Assembly (NCBI GenBank): GCA_017694955.1
Contig: JADIMC010000053.1
Coordinates: 1 to 64,000 of the forward strand
Length of the DNA stretch: 64,000 bases
Source of the DNA: Candidatus Limisoma faecipullorum
GTDB taxonomy: Bacteria > Bacteroidota > Bacteroidia > Bacteroidales > Muribaculaceae
Direction of reading: 5' to 3'
The notes beneath the pieces were generated by a model. That model was not told the DNA's origin, searched no databases, and saw nothing but the letters and a program-made list of their open reading frames with translations. Of the stretch, positions 46,601 through 55,277 are shown in pieces (position 1 is the stretch's first letter; each line of letters opens with the position of its first letter). The position numbers and the translations under genes are program-made.

Positions 46601-49454
46601 CATGTCCAACGAGGAAAAAGGCAACGTGTTTATCAACAGCGGATTCGACGATTTCAGCTTCGAGTACAGCAAGCAGGAGCATACGATGATAAACGCAGAC
46701 AGGGACATACCGCAAGGATTGCTGCTCGGCGACATGAACAACGACGGCTATCCTGAATGGTTCTATGACACAAGTCACACGGCCGACCCAAGCTATCTGA
46801 ACGGAGGCGACAACCTCACGTTCACGCAAGTGGAATCTTTCGAGATACCCGATAAGGATAATCCGGAAAAGACAGTTCGGCTGGACGCTGAATATTATTA
46901 CGACATCAACCGCGACGGCTTTATCGACGCTATCGCATCAAACCGTCATACGGTAGGCGAGGATAATTATACAATGAATTATTATGCCTTGCTTAAAGAC
47001 CCGACAGGCGATTTTTCGTTTGAGGACGAAAAACTGATGTTCGAGGTGAGAAATATAGAATGGCCAGTAGGTTTCACTGTGCTTTTCGGCGACCTCAACA
47101 GCGACGGCTATTTAGATTTGTTCTACCGCAAATCGGGCGAAAATTTTATCCGCGTGATTCCCGGAAAGTCGGAAAGCGAATGGCCGTGCAAGGAAGAGGT
47201 GCGGATACCGCTTGTCGGCGACTATAATTTCTCGCTGCTTAGCAATAAGATAGACTATTTCAGGCTTTACGACTTCGACAACAACGGTTATCCCGACATC
47301 CCGATAAAGGCGGAAGACCCGGCGGGCACTGACGCTATGCCATCATACGCAATCTTGCTGATGCAACCTGATTTCAAGGCGGAGCTTTGCCGTACCAACG
47401 GCGTTAGCAACGACGCATCGCCATTCATCGCCCTTAGCGACGGCGCATATCCGCAAATCGGCGGTTCCTATAAGACTTTGGGCAGAAGCGACAATCAGGC
47501 TCCGGAGCGTCCGTCGGGCGTGATGGCTAAGCAGACAGCCGACGGTATGCTGATAACGTGGTGCGACGCTAAGGACGACCACACCCCGGCGGTGCAGATG
47601 CAGTACAACGTGAGCGTGAAGAAGAAAGGCGCGACCGGAGAGAACAGCTTCGTAATCTCGCCGATGAACGCGCTTTCCGACGAGGCTGCCGTAGTGCCGA
47701 GCTATATGTACAAGAAATCCACACGGATGACCGTGCCTTCGGAATTCTTGGAGGCAGGACAGACCTACGAGGTGCAGATACAGGCTATCGACGCCTTCAA
47801 CGAGCATTCGCCGATGACCGAGCCGGTGGAAATAACAATCAGCGCCGCCGGATATATCGACACTGCCGACAAGGTTGCCAAAGGAGCGGAAACAACGCTG
47901 AAATACGTTGGAACGCAAGCCTCATCGTTCAGCTATGAGCTTGACGGCGGAACGGTTGTTTCCGACAAGGGCAACGGCGAGATAACGGCGAAGTGGGATG
48001 AGCCGGGAGTGAAGCAAATCACCCTCACCGCCAGCGGAATCACCATCAATTCGGCGATAACCGTTGTGGATTTGCTGGACGTTGACTTCACATTGCCGGA
48101 GAATCCGCTTGCCGGCGCGCCCATTGAGGTGGAAGTGCCGGAGGCTATGCTCGACAACTCCCGCGAAAGCGGCTTCCGCTGCGACGACGAGCGCGTGACG
48201 ATAGAATGGAACCGTGGCGACGAGATTGCGGTAATCACCTTTGCGGAAACAGGCACTTACACTGTCGAGTCGTATATCGAGGATGATATTCAAGGCAACA
48301 CCTGCCGCCGCGAGGCTGTAGTGGCTGAAGCGATGCCGTTGGCGGAGATAGCGGGCGTCACAGCCGACGCTGCCGGGCATTACACCGTAAGCTGGAACAC
48401 AGCTGGCATGCCGCAGCAGGTGGGCAAGGTTGTGATAAGCAAGGAAACCAACCGCGTGGACAAATACTCGGTAATCGGAGAAGCCGACCTGTCGGAAGGA
48501 GCGTTCACCGACCCGGAATCCGACCCGGCAGTAAAGTCGGAACGCTACATAATCAACCTTGCGGCCGATAACGGACAGAAGAGCTACGCGAGCGACCCGC
48601 ACAAGCCGCTCCACGTGATGATTAACTTGGCTGCCGCAGGAGGCTACAACCTGATGTGGAACAGCTACGAGGGTATGGAAGTGGACTACTACACTATCCT
48701 GCGTGGGCCGTCGGCCGACAATCTGACGGAGCTGACGCAGATAGCGGGAAGCCAGCAGAACTATACGGATATGAACGCGCCGCAGGGCGAAATGTTCTAC
48801 GCCGTTACGTTCACCCCGACCGCCGCCGAGATGCAGCGCGCCAAAGCCGCGGGCAGGACAGGCGTGGCAGTAAGCTCCAACGTGGTATCGACAAGCGAGG
48901 CCATAGCCGCTACCTATGCAACAAGCATGCAGATACTTTCCGTAGAGCCGGAAATGAGACTGACCTACGAGCAAGGCGCATTGCACCTGTTCACGGAGAT
49001 GCAGCCGCTGTCGGCAACGTTCAACCGCGTCTCGTGGGAAATTGTTGAAGGCGACGGGTTGGCTACCATCGACGCCAACGGCTTGCTGACAGCCACAGGC
49101 GAAGGTTCGGGCAACGTGGTGGTACGCGCCACGGCTCTCGACGGCTCCGGACTGACGGCAAAAGCTACTATCGTTTGCGAGGAGGGAGCAGGAGGCGTAA
49201 CCGAGTTGCGCGACTACAACGACGGAGAATGGCAGTTGCGCGTGGCCAACAACCGCGGCAACCTGAGACTGTCGGGCTGGAACGACGGCGACGAGGCAAC
49301 GCTCTACATAGTGTCGATGCAGGGACAGGTGATGGAAATAGTCCGCACCTCCGACCCGCAGGCCGAAATCGACTGCGCGGGCTACCCGGGAGGCGTATAT
49401 GTGGTGAAAGCCATCGCCGGAGGCGAAGCCAAGGCAGTGAAATTCGCGCTATAG
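43644..49454 (+). CDS. Giant secreted multidomain protein: BspA-like N-terminus, two FG-GAP/VCBS-FN3-PKD blocks, Ig-like domain, T9SS tail
   Basis: Repeated DxDxDGxxD calcium-loop motifs (DFDGDGSLSF, DLNKDGIPDL, DMDNDGFVEY, DFNGDGYVDA, DINRDGFIDA, DLNSDGYLDL); C-terminal T9SS-like tail; start at MKNLKLKWFVSLIF. Confidence 0.85.
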   Translation: MKNLKLKWFVSLIFILGSALPAAANVEIDGIIYSLSRSTATALEYTGSGEEVQIPEQVVRNGNTYTVTIVGSAGGSRISGLADYPIPGFVAPAVKKLVIPSSVTFAYLSSQSPLIEEVETSSAETAIRIQNIELGTLTIKGYGCTLNLGINSREEDQGPTSVDNLVFDCQKAILTRFSDDTYWEYYSVKKATLTDKVTNVGGRFDIADEIEVANEEFDGVADYAFANCALERFKVNSTTSAHVLQNAKIGRLDISERIDYELNMKSVGTLFVGDDVETYNLVGTTRPGKIEGAALRTVTYPTRMSLANTTWYDFDGDGSLSFVTSGGGYYNNELQPLGMAEPVDDNYRIKGIYRALDSDNSGVPTLFINDKSAFKYDPETDGFNKAELPEGYLLLDADNNGLTDILTAEDADLFINYRQTDGDYLKTKLRFTTNREDVYNATYELSGNWGDNIPSLSDGWMINGSSIPDSYINITLAADLNKDGIPDLVDNNVGGILYNIGGNDYYTSPEKGEIHQCDLNDDGVLDYVLFDDDESKVYLMIYQSDGSYSQQLLIENSSVSNVWCKDFDHDGDIDVALTVDNEGGNNTFSFIAFFRNDGGGKFTRKENSFTEEYEFVGCNDVNADGLYEFIATDGGNRQTVLLGCDGNLKVTEAEVLHDSYLYPGSGSNADGYVAGDMDNDGFVEYFYSRGNEIGKILNFGDRKNTAPEKMAAPVAYYDEASGKLRITWEEGNDAETSTCDLTYELRIGTAPGKADILATNSLADGRRRTLEEGNMGRNLYNLFNPSAMAEGTYYIAVQAIDAGGLGGAWSDDAVYQHKKAAADFSISHSEMTTADTLQLAARKIDGATYKWDIADGTVISEEGNRIDVTFSSYGEREIGLTITLADGSTLTADTKTVDVLMFSIGSSYDFVPEDIYYDWDHAGFADFNGDGYVDAIVSSFAASAHKGMWSNDGDGTFTKVGKLFNTDLSTTPYGILDFNKDGYLDFMSNEEKGNVFINSGFDDFSFEYSKQEHTMINADRDIPQGLLLGDMNNDGYPEWFYDTSHTADPSYLNGGDNLTFTQVESFEIPDKDNPEKTVRLDAEYYYDINRDGFIDAIASNRHTVGEDNYTMNYYALLKDPTGDFSFEDEKLMFEVRNIEWPVGFTVLFGDLNSDGYLDLFYRKSGENFIRVIPGKSESEWPCKEEVRIPLVGDYNFSLLSNKIDYFRLYDFDNNGYPDIPIKAEDPAGTDAMPSYAILLMQPDFKAELCRTNGVSNDASPFIALSDGAYPQIGGSYKTLGRSDNQAPERPSGVMAKQTADGMLITWCDAKDDHTPAVQMQYNVSVKKKGATGENSFVISPMNALSDEAAVVPSYMYKKSTRMTVPSEFLEAGQTYEVQIQAIDAFNEHSPMTEPVEITISAAGYIDTADKVAKGAETTLKYVGTQASSFSYELDGGTVVSDKGNGEITAKWDEPGVKQITLTASGITINSAITVVDLLDVDFTLPENPLAGAPIEVEVPEAMLDNSRESGFRCDDERVTIEWNRGDEIAVITFAETGTYTVESYIEDDIQGNTCRREAVVAEAMPLAEIAGVTADAAGHYTVSWNTAGMPQQVGKVVISKETNRVDKYSVIGEADLSEGAFTDPESDPAVKSERYIINLAADNGQKSYASDPHKPLHVMINLAAAGGYNLMWNSYEGMEVDYYTILRGPSADNLTELTQIAGSQQNYTDMNAPQGEMFYAVTFTPTAAEMQRAKAAGRTGVAVSSNVVSTSEAIAATYATSMQILSVEPEMRLTYEQGALHLFTEMQPLSATFNRVSWEIVEGDGLATIDANGLLTATGEGSGNVVVRATALDGSGLTAKATIVCEEGAGGVTELRDYNDGEWQLRVANNRGNLRLSGWNDGDEATLYIVSMQGQVMEIVRTSDPQAEIDCAGYPGGVYVVKAIAGGEAKAVKFAL

Positions 49455-49592
49455 CGTGTGGCTGACGCCACGAGTTATTGTAGCTGTCGCTACAGGTTAT
49501 AGGTTAAGGTTTATTCCCTAACCAGTAACCCCTAACCTGCCGCCACAGCGGCAATAACCCGTGGCGACAGCCGCAAAAAAGCAAAGCGACAA

Positions 49593-49796
49593 AGTGTCCT
49601 CCCCTGTTCACGGAGCGTAGCGTAGTTAATAGGGGAGGTGTCCCAACGGGACGGAGGGGTTCTGTGCCAGTGTCGTGGCAGGTTATAGATTAAGGGTACA
49701 GGTTAACCTATAACCAGAGCCGACAGCTCCAACCCCCTCGGCACTCCGTGCCGCTCCCCCTATTTGCTCCGGCAGGCTCCGCAAACAGAGGGAGAC
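49593..49796. repeat. Composite intergenic element, copy 2
   Basis: Direct match to copy 3 over most of its length. Confidence 0.8.
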
Positions 49797-49883
49797 AATC
49801 AAGGATGCCGGCCTATTGTAGGCATTGGATTTAAAACAACACAAACACAAAAAAACTTATTACTAACTAACAAACTAATAACA

Positions 49884-50597
49884 ATGAAAAGAAACTTATT
49901 GAAAATCACGGCATTGGCATTTGCAGTGTCGGTAGTAGTATCGGGTTGCGGCTCAGGCAGCAACAGCACATTGGGTGAAGCACCTGTCATCCTGTCGAAA
50001 CTCAACGCCGACAGGAAAAGACTCGTGGAAGAGACCCGCAACTCACGCGACTACGACGGCATCAGAAGCAAAATGCAAGAGTTCAAGGATTACGAAAAAG
50101 AATGCTTCGAGCGCGCCGCCGAAGAAGGTCCGAAAGCCGTCGGCAACGATGTGGATTTCTCAGGCGACCCGTATGAGGCATTCAAGGTGAAAGAAGCGAA
50201 AGTGGATGAATATGTAAAGCTCTTCAATGCCGGATATTACAACATACGTGTCAAGGTAGAGGCTAAAAAGGACTTTGTGGTAAGACAAAACAAGAGTGAA
50301 TGCGCAGCCGGAGAAGAAGCCCTCACTGACGCTCCCCTGCACTATGTGGCACTGACTTCAGACGGCACACCAATCATTTTCGGACATCTGAATCCGTTCC
50401 GCACTAACGACAGCGGCAAACTTGAAGCAGACTACCAGCCGGGACAGACCGTGAAAGCAGGAGAATTGTGCAGCGAAAAAGGCGGGATAATCACTTTCGA
50501 CATCTACAACAACGATTTCAGCAAGTTTGCAGAGCTGAAATTCCTCAGCCAAGAGGAATACGACAATATGCGCAACGAATTCTACAGCGGCAAGTGA
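49884..50597 (+). CDS. Hypothetical lipoprotein
   Basis: MKRNLLKITALAFAVSVVVSGCGSGSNS. Confidence 0.75.
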   Translation: MKRNLLKITALAFAVSVVVSGCGSGSNSTLGEAPVILSKLNADRKRLVEETRNSRDYDGIRSKMQEFKDYEKECFERAAEEGPKAVGNDVDFSGDPYEAFKVKEAKVDEYVKLFNAGYYNIRVKVEAKKDFVVRQNKSECAAGEEALTDAPLHYVALTSDGTPIIFGHLNPFRTNDSGKLEADYQPGQTVKAGELCSEKGGIITFDIYNNDFSKFAELKFLSQEEYDNMRNEFYSGK

Positions 50598-50710
50598 CAG
50601 ATTATTGTAGCTGCCGCTACAGGTCATTGTGGCTTCGCCACAGGTCATAGGTTAAGGGTTATGGGTCATCCGACAAAAGCCGCGACAGCCGCAAAAAAGC
50701 CGCTCTACAA

Positions 50711-50920
50711 AGTGTCCTCCCCTGTTCACGGAGCGCAGCGCAGTTAATAGGGGAGGTGTCCCAACTGGACGGAGGGGTTCTGTGCCAGAGTCGTGCAGGT
50801 TATAGATTAAGGGTCACAGGCTAACCAATAACCCATAACCTGAGCCGCAGGCTAAAACCCCCTCGGCACTCCGTGCCACTCCCCCTATTTGCTCCGCAGG
50901 CTTCGCAAACAGAGGGAGAC
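50711..50920. repeat. Composite intergenic element, copy 3
   Basis: See copies 1 and 2. Confidence 0.8.
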
Positions 50921-51043
50921 AATTAAAGCTTCATGGAGCAATGTCTGCACACAATGCGGCGCAAACGACAACGACGGTGTAGCTCCGTAGTGGCTACACA
51001 TCAGGACTTTGAATTTACAACACGATTTACAAACTTAATTACA

Positions 51044-51826
51044 ATGAAAAAAAGCATTTTCAAGACAATAGCAATAGCCCTTGCACTGTGCTGCTCCGCA
51101 GCGGCGCAGGCACAGCTTTCCGGCGTGCAGACCGCGGCTACCGACGGACTGAAAGGCAACGTGAAGAAAACCGACGTATCGCTATATACAACAATGTGGA
51201 GAAGCGGCGAGATAATCAAAGGTCTGCCAACCGACCTGTCGTACGACGATTTCGGCATCATCCCGAACGCCGAGACACGCCAATATGCAGCCGACGGCTC
51301 GCTGGCTTCTGTGGAATCGACAGTTGACGGAATAAAGTCGAAATTCGTTTACACACATTCCGGCGGCAAGGTAACGACCGAAAAACGCTACGACAGCGGA
51401 AAACTGTTCTCGGAAAGCGTGTTCACCTACGACGCAGCCGGCAATCTCGCGAACACAAAGACCACTACCTACTACGAGGGAAGCGACCCCTACACGGCCG
51501 AATATCCGGCAACGGCTAAAAACGTGAAAAAGAACGCCGACGGCACTGTCACGGAATACGGCGAGAACGGCGCGGACTACACTATCCGCGACGCGGCCGG
51601 AAAAGTGCTGAAAACATCTGTTGAAAACGAGATGGACGGCTATACCGACGTGCGCACATACACCTACGACAACGAAGGCCGCCTCACGAAACTCGCGGTT
51701 GACGGCGTGGGAACATACGACTACAAATACGTCAAGGCCGACCCGCAGGGCAACTGGACGGAAATGGTGGTTTACCGCGACGGAAAGGCCTACCGCTTCG
51801 TCACCCGCACAGTACTGTATTATTAA
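51044..51826 (+). CDS. Secreted YD-repeat-like (RHS-like) protein
   Basis: Signal peptide; FTYDAAGNLANTKTTTYYEG, YTYDNEGRLTKLAVDGVGTYDYKY. Confidence 0.7.
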   Translation: MKKSIFKTIAIALALCCSAAAQAQLSGVQTAATDGLKGNVKKTDVSLYTTMWRSGEIIKGLPTDLSYDDFGIIPNAETRQYAADGSLASVESTVDGIKSKFVYTHSGGKVTTEKRYDSGKLFSESVFTYDAAGNLANTKTTTYYEGSDPYTAEYPATAKNVKKNADGTVTEYGENGADYTIRDAAGKVLKTSVENEMDGYTDVRTYTYDNEGRLTKLAVDGVGTYDYKYVKADPQGNWTEMVVYRDGKAYRFVTRTVLYY

Positions 51827-51865
51827 AAACACTCAGGGTGCATCGGTGCGTATTGAAATAATTAG

Positions 51866-51873
51866 TACCTTTG
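51866..51873 (+). promoter_or_regulatory. -7 element TACCTTTG upstream of the exporter genes
   Basis: Perfect TAnnTTTG; overlaps the right arm of the CAGGGTGCA/TGCACCCTG inverted repeat (51834-51842/51872-51880). Confidence 0.6.
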
Positions 51874-51883
51874 CACCCTGAAA

Positions 51884-52651
51884 ATGAAAACAAGTACTGA
51901 ATTAACACAAATCGCCGATTTCGTCGCCGAATATGCCACCTATCTCTTAGGGTCGGGAGTGCATACTTCGCGCGTGATACGCAACTCCCGGCGCATAGGC
52001 AAATCGCAGGGAATCGACATCCAATTATCAGCCTTCCAGAAAAGCATCGTGATGACAGCTCACGACGACAGCACCGGGGAGAACATCACGAGAGTGGTCG
52101 GCATTCCTGCCCTGCCCATCAGCTTCGAGCGCAATTCCGACCTGAGCGCGTTGAGCTGGGAAGCCGTAGATGAGCATCTTTCGCTCGACGAGATACGCGC
52201 ACGCTACGAGCGGCTCATAACGAAACCCTCGATCGACCCTATCTTCGTGCTGCTCACCGTAGGACTTGCCAACGCCTCGTTCTGCCGTCTTTTCGGAGGC
52301 GACTGGACGGCAATGAGCATCGTGTTCACTTCCACGCTTGTCGGTTTCGCCGCCAAGCAAAGGATGCAGGCACACAAGGTGAACCATTTCATCATCTTCA
52401 TCCTGTCGGCGTTCATAGCGTCGCTTTGCGCCTCCGCCGCGCTCAGCTTCGACTGCACGGCCGAGATATGCCTCGCCACCAGTCCGCTGTTCCTCGTCCC
52501 GGGAGTGCCGCTCATCAACGGAATAATCGACATACTCGACGGCCACGTGCTGATAGGCTTCAGCCGGATAGTCAACGCCATGTCGCTCATAGTGTGCATT
52601 GCCGTGGGGCTTTCAATGACATTGATAATGGTAAAAGATAATCTGCTATGA
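51884..52651 (+). CDS. Threonine/serine exporter family, ThrE N-terminal half (DUF1212-like)
   Basis: YLLGSGVHTSRVIRNSRRIGKSQG; multi-TM C-terminus ending FLVPGVPLINGIIDILDGH. Confidence 0.85.
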   Translation: MKTSTELTQIADFVAEYATYLLGSGVHTSRVIRNSRRIGKSQGIDIQLSAFQKSIVMTAHDDSTGENITRVVGIPALPISFERNSDLSALSWEAVDEHLSLDEIRARYERLITKPSIDPIFVLLTVGLANASFCRLFGGDWTAMSIVFTSTLVGFAAKQRMQAHKVNHFIIFILSAFIASLCASAALSFDCTAEICLATSPLFLVPGVPLINGIIDILDGHVLIGFSRIVNAMSLIVCIAVGLSMTLIMVKDNLL

Positions 52652-53139
52652 TTGCTGTTGACATAATTTCCGACGGATTGTTCGCCGCAATAGCGGCAAT
52701 AGGGTTCGGCGCGATTTCCGACCCGCCGATGCGCGCTTTCCCGCGTATAGCCCTGCTCGCCGCCGTAGGACACGCCCTGCGCTACTGTCTGATGCATTTC
52801 GCCGGATTCGACATCGCCACGGCATCACTGGCGGCATCGTTCACCATAGGGATGGGAAGCCTTTGGCTCGGAAAAGGCGCGCACGTGCCGATGACCTGCC
52901 TCTACATCCCGGCGTTATTGCCGATGGTACCCGGCACCTACGCATACAAAACTGTTTTTTCATTGATAATGTTCATACAGTCGCTCGACAATACCGACGG
53001 AGGATTGCAGTATATGCAAGCATTCTTCCTCAACGCCACGGTAGCCACGAGCGTGATAATATTCCTCGCGGCGGGAGCCACATTGCCGATATTCATATTC
53101 AAGAAACGGGCGTACTCAATGACACGCCGCAAACGTTAA
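52648..53139 (+). CDS. Threonine/serine exporter family, ThrE C-terminal half (DUF3815-like)
   Basis: 4-nt ATGA overlap; GFGAISDPP, PALLPMVPGTYAYKT. Confidence 0.85.
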   Translation: MIAVDIISDGLFAAIAAIGFGAISDPPMRAFPRIALLAAVGHALRYCLMHFAGFDIATASLAASFTIGMGSLWLGKGAHVPMTCLYIPALLPMVPGTYAYKTVFSLIMFIQSLDNTDGGLQYMQAFFLNATVATSVIIFLAAGATLPIFIFKKRAYSMTRRKR

Positions 53140-53165
53140 CCTAAAACGACTTACGAAAAGAAACT

Positions 53166-53897
53166 ATGGAAATATTCTGGAACACCATCGCGTCATACAA
53201 TGCCTCTACATGGCATTTGCAAATAATTATTGTACTGATAGCGATATTTCTGACCGTCGCTCTCTACCGCCGCCCTTCCCACAAGGTGAAAGTTGCGATG
53301 AAACTGTTCATGGCGGCTTTGAATTTCTGGATTGCCGGAGTGTATTATCTGATATATTGCGACGGACGCGACTACAATGAGATGTACGCGCTGTTCTGGG
53401 GCATAATGGGCGGAATCTGGATTTACGACCTGCTCATCAAGCACGCCTCGCTCGAATGCACCGGCAAGCACAACAAATTCGCGATAGTGCTTTTCGCCAT
53501 GCCGTTTGTCTATCCCGTGGCATCGCTGCTGCTCGGACGCAGCTTCCCGATGATGACCTCGCCGGTCATGCCCTGCTCCGTGGCCGTGTTCACAATCGGG
53601 CTGATGCTCGCGTTTTCCGAGAGGGTCAACATCGTGCTCTCGATGTTCCTGTGCCACTGGGCGCTGATAAGTTTCTCCAAAGTGTATTTCTTCGGCATAC
53701 CCGAGGACTACATCTTGGCATGCAGCGTGGTGCCGGCACTCTACATATTTTTCCGCGAATACATACAAAGCAAGATGCTGCGCGACTCAAAGCCGTCTGC
53801 AAAAGTGCTGAACGCGCTTTTAGTGATACTTTGCGTGATAATCGGCGCATTTTTCACCTTTTCACTGTTCCAACAGGTGAATATGTTCGCGAAATAA
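53166..53897 (+). CDS. Multi-pass membrane protein, DUF6064-like
   Basis: 243 aa with about 7-8 hydrophobic segments. Confidence 0.6.
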   Translation: MEIFWNTIASYNASTWHLQIIIVLIAIFLTVALYRRPSHKVKVAMKLFMAALNFWIAGVYYLIYCDGRDYNEMYALFWGIMGGIWIYDLLIKHASLECTGKHNKFAIVLFAMPFVYPVASLLLGRSFPMMTSPVMPCSVAVFTIGLMLAFSERVNIVLSMFLCHWALISFSKVYFFGIPEDYILACSVVPALYIFFREYIQSKMLRDSKPSAKVLNALLVILCVIIGAFFTFSLFQQVNMFAK

Positions 53898-53900
53898 GCG

Positions 53901-53908
53901 TAACTTTG
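53901..53908 (+). promoter_or_regulatory. -7 element TAACTTTG five nt before the methyltransferase ATG
   Basis: TAACTTTGcggtATGGAC. Confidence 0.6.
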
Positions 53909-53912
53909 CGGT

Positions 53913-55277
53913 ATGGACAATGCGTTTATCGGACAAATCACAGACCTCCTCGGCAGCAGCGAGGCTCACAGACTGTTTGAGGCGCTGGGCGACGGCCCGG
54001 CCGTTTCCATACGTGTCAACAATGCGAAATGCCGGCTGCAACCGTCCGGCGACAGCGTACCGTGGTGCGGCAACGGCTTCTATCTCGACGAAAGACCAGC
54101 ATTCACTTTCGACCCTTTGCTGCACGCCGGAACGTACTACGTGCAGGACGCATCATCGATGTTCATCACCCACGTACTGAGGCAGATTACCGGCGACGAA
54201 GCCGTGACCTGCCTCGACCTGTGCGCCGCCCCCGGAGGAAAGACAACCGCCGCACTCGACGCGCTGACGGACGATTCATTGATTGTATGCAATGAAATCG
54301 ACAGCCAGCGGGCGCAAATCCTGCGCGAAAACGTCGTGAAATGGGGACGGACCAACTGCGTTGTCACCAACGACACTCCTCGCCGCCTCGGCCGGTTGCG
54401 CGGATTCTTCGACATCATCGCCACCGATATGCCCTGCTCCGGCGAAGGGATGTTCCGCAAGGACGAGGAGGCCGTCAGGCAGTGGTCGCCGTCGCTCGTT
54501 GCGCAATGCGCCGCCCGCCAGCGGGAAATCATAGCCGACATCTGGGACGCGCTGCGACCAGGCGGATACCTCATTTACAGCACATGCACCTTCAACCGTC
54601 AGGAAAACGAGGAGATAATCAACCACATAATCGAAGAATACGGGGCAGAGACGGTGGAAATTGCCGTAAACCCCGGCTGGAACATCTCGCCGGGAATCGG
54701 CACCGCGGCGCATTGCTACCGCTTCATGCAGCACCGCACACGTGGCGAAGGTCTGTTCATCGCCGTGCTGCGCAAGCCGGGGCAATATCAGGGCTGCGCC
54801 GTCAAAGCCAAGAAAGGGAAGATACTGCCTGTGCCTAAGCAATGCCGCAGCTTCGTCAGGGAGGATTCCGGAATAGTGCTTACTGTTGACGGAACAGAAG
54901 TGACGGCGCGCCCCATAGCCATAGCACAAAAGATGGAGGCCGTCAGGCAGAACGCCAATACCCTGCTGTGCGGCATCCCGGTAGCGTCAATTAAAGGCAA
55001 GGATTTGATTCCGCAGCACGCTCTGGCTCTAAGCACGATTCTCAACCGCAAAGAATTCCCTGAAATCGAAACTGATTACAATACTGCCATAGCCTACCTC
55101 CGCGGAGAAGCCATCACGCCGGATTCCGATGCCCCGCGCGGCTATTGCCTCGTCACATACCGCGGCTATCCGTTAGGATGGATAAAGAACTTAGGCAACC
55201 GCGCCAATAACTGCTATCCCAAGGAATGGCGCATACGCAGCGCGTCCACGCCCGAAACCCCGCCCGAAGTATTATGA
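53913..55277 (+). CDS. RsmF/RsmB-like rRNA (cytosine-C5) methyltransferase
   Basis: YYVQDASSMF, DLCAAPGGKTTAALDAL, TDMPCSGEGMFRKD, YSTCTFNRQENEEII. Confidence 0.9.
   Translation: MDNAFIGQITDLLGSSEAHRLFEALGDGPAVSIRVNNAKCRLQPSGDSVPWCGNGFYLDERPAFTFDPLLHAGTYYVQDASSMFITHVLRQITGDEAVTCLDLCAAPGGKTTAALDALTDDSLIVCNEIDSQRAQILRENVVKWGRTNCVVTNDTPRRLGRLRGFFDIIATDMPCSGEGMFRKDEEAVRQWSPSLVAQCAARQREIIADIWDALRPGGYLIYSTCTFNRQENEEIINHIIEEYGAETVEIAVNPGWNISPGIGTAAHCYRFMQHRTRGEGLFIAVLRKPGQYQGCAVKAKKGKILPVPKQCRSFVREDSGIVLTVDGTEVTARPIAIAQKMEAVRQNANTLLCGIPVASIKGKDLIPQHALALSTILNRKEFPEIETDYNTAIAYLRGEAITPDSDAPRGYCLVTYRGYPLGWIKNLGNRANNCYPKEWRIRSASTPETPPEVL

Noticed and set aside
47922-48986. 354-aa minus-strand ORF inside the giant T9SS gene
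   Set aside because: Antisense artefact of GC-rich codons; no recognisable motifs.
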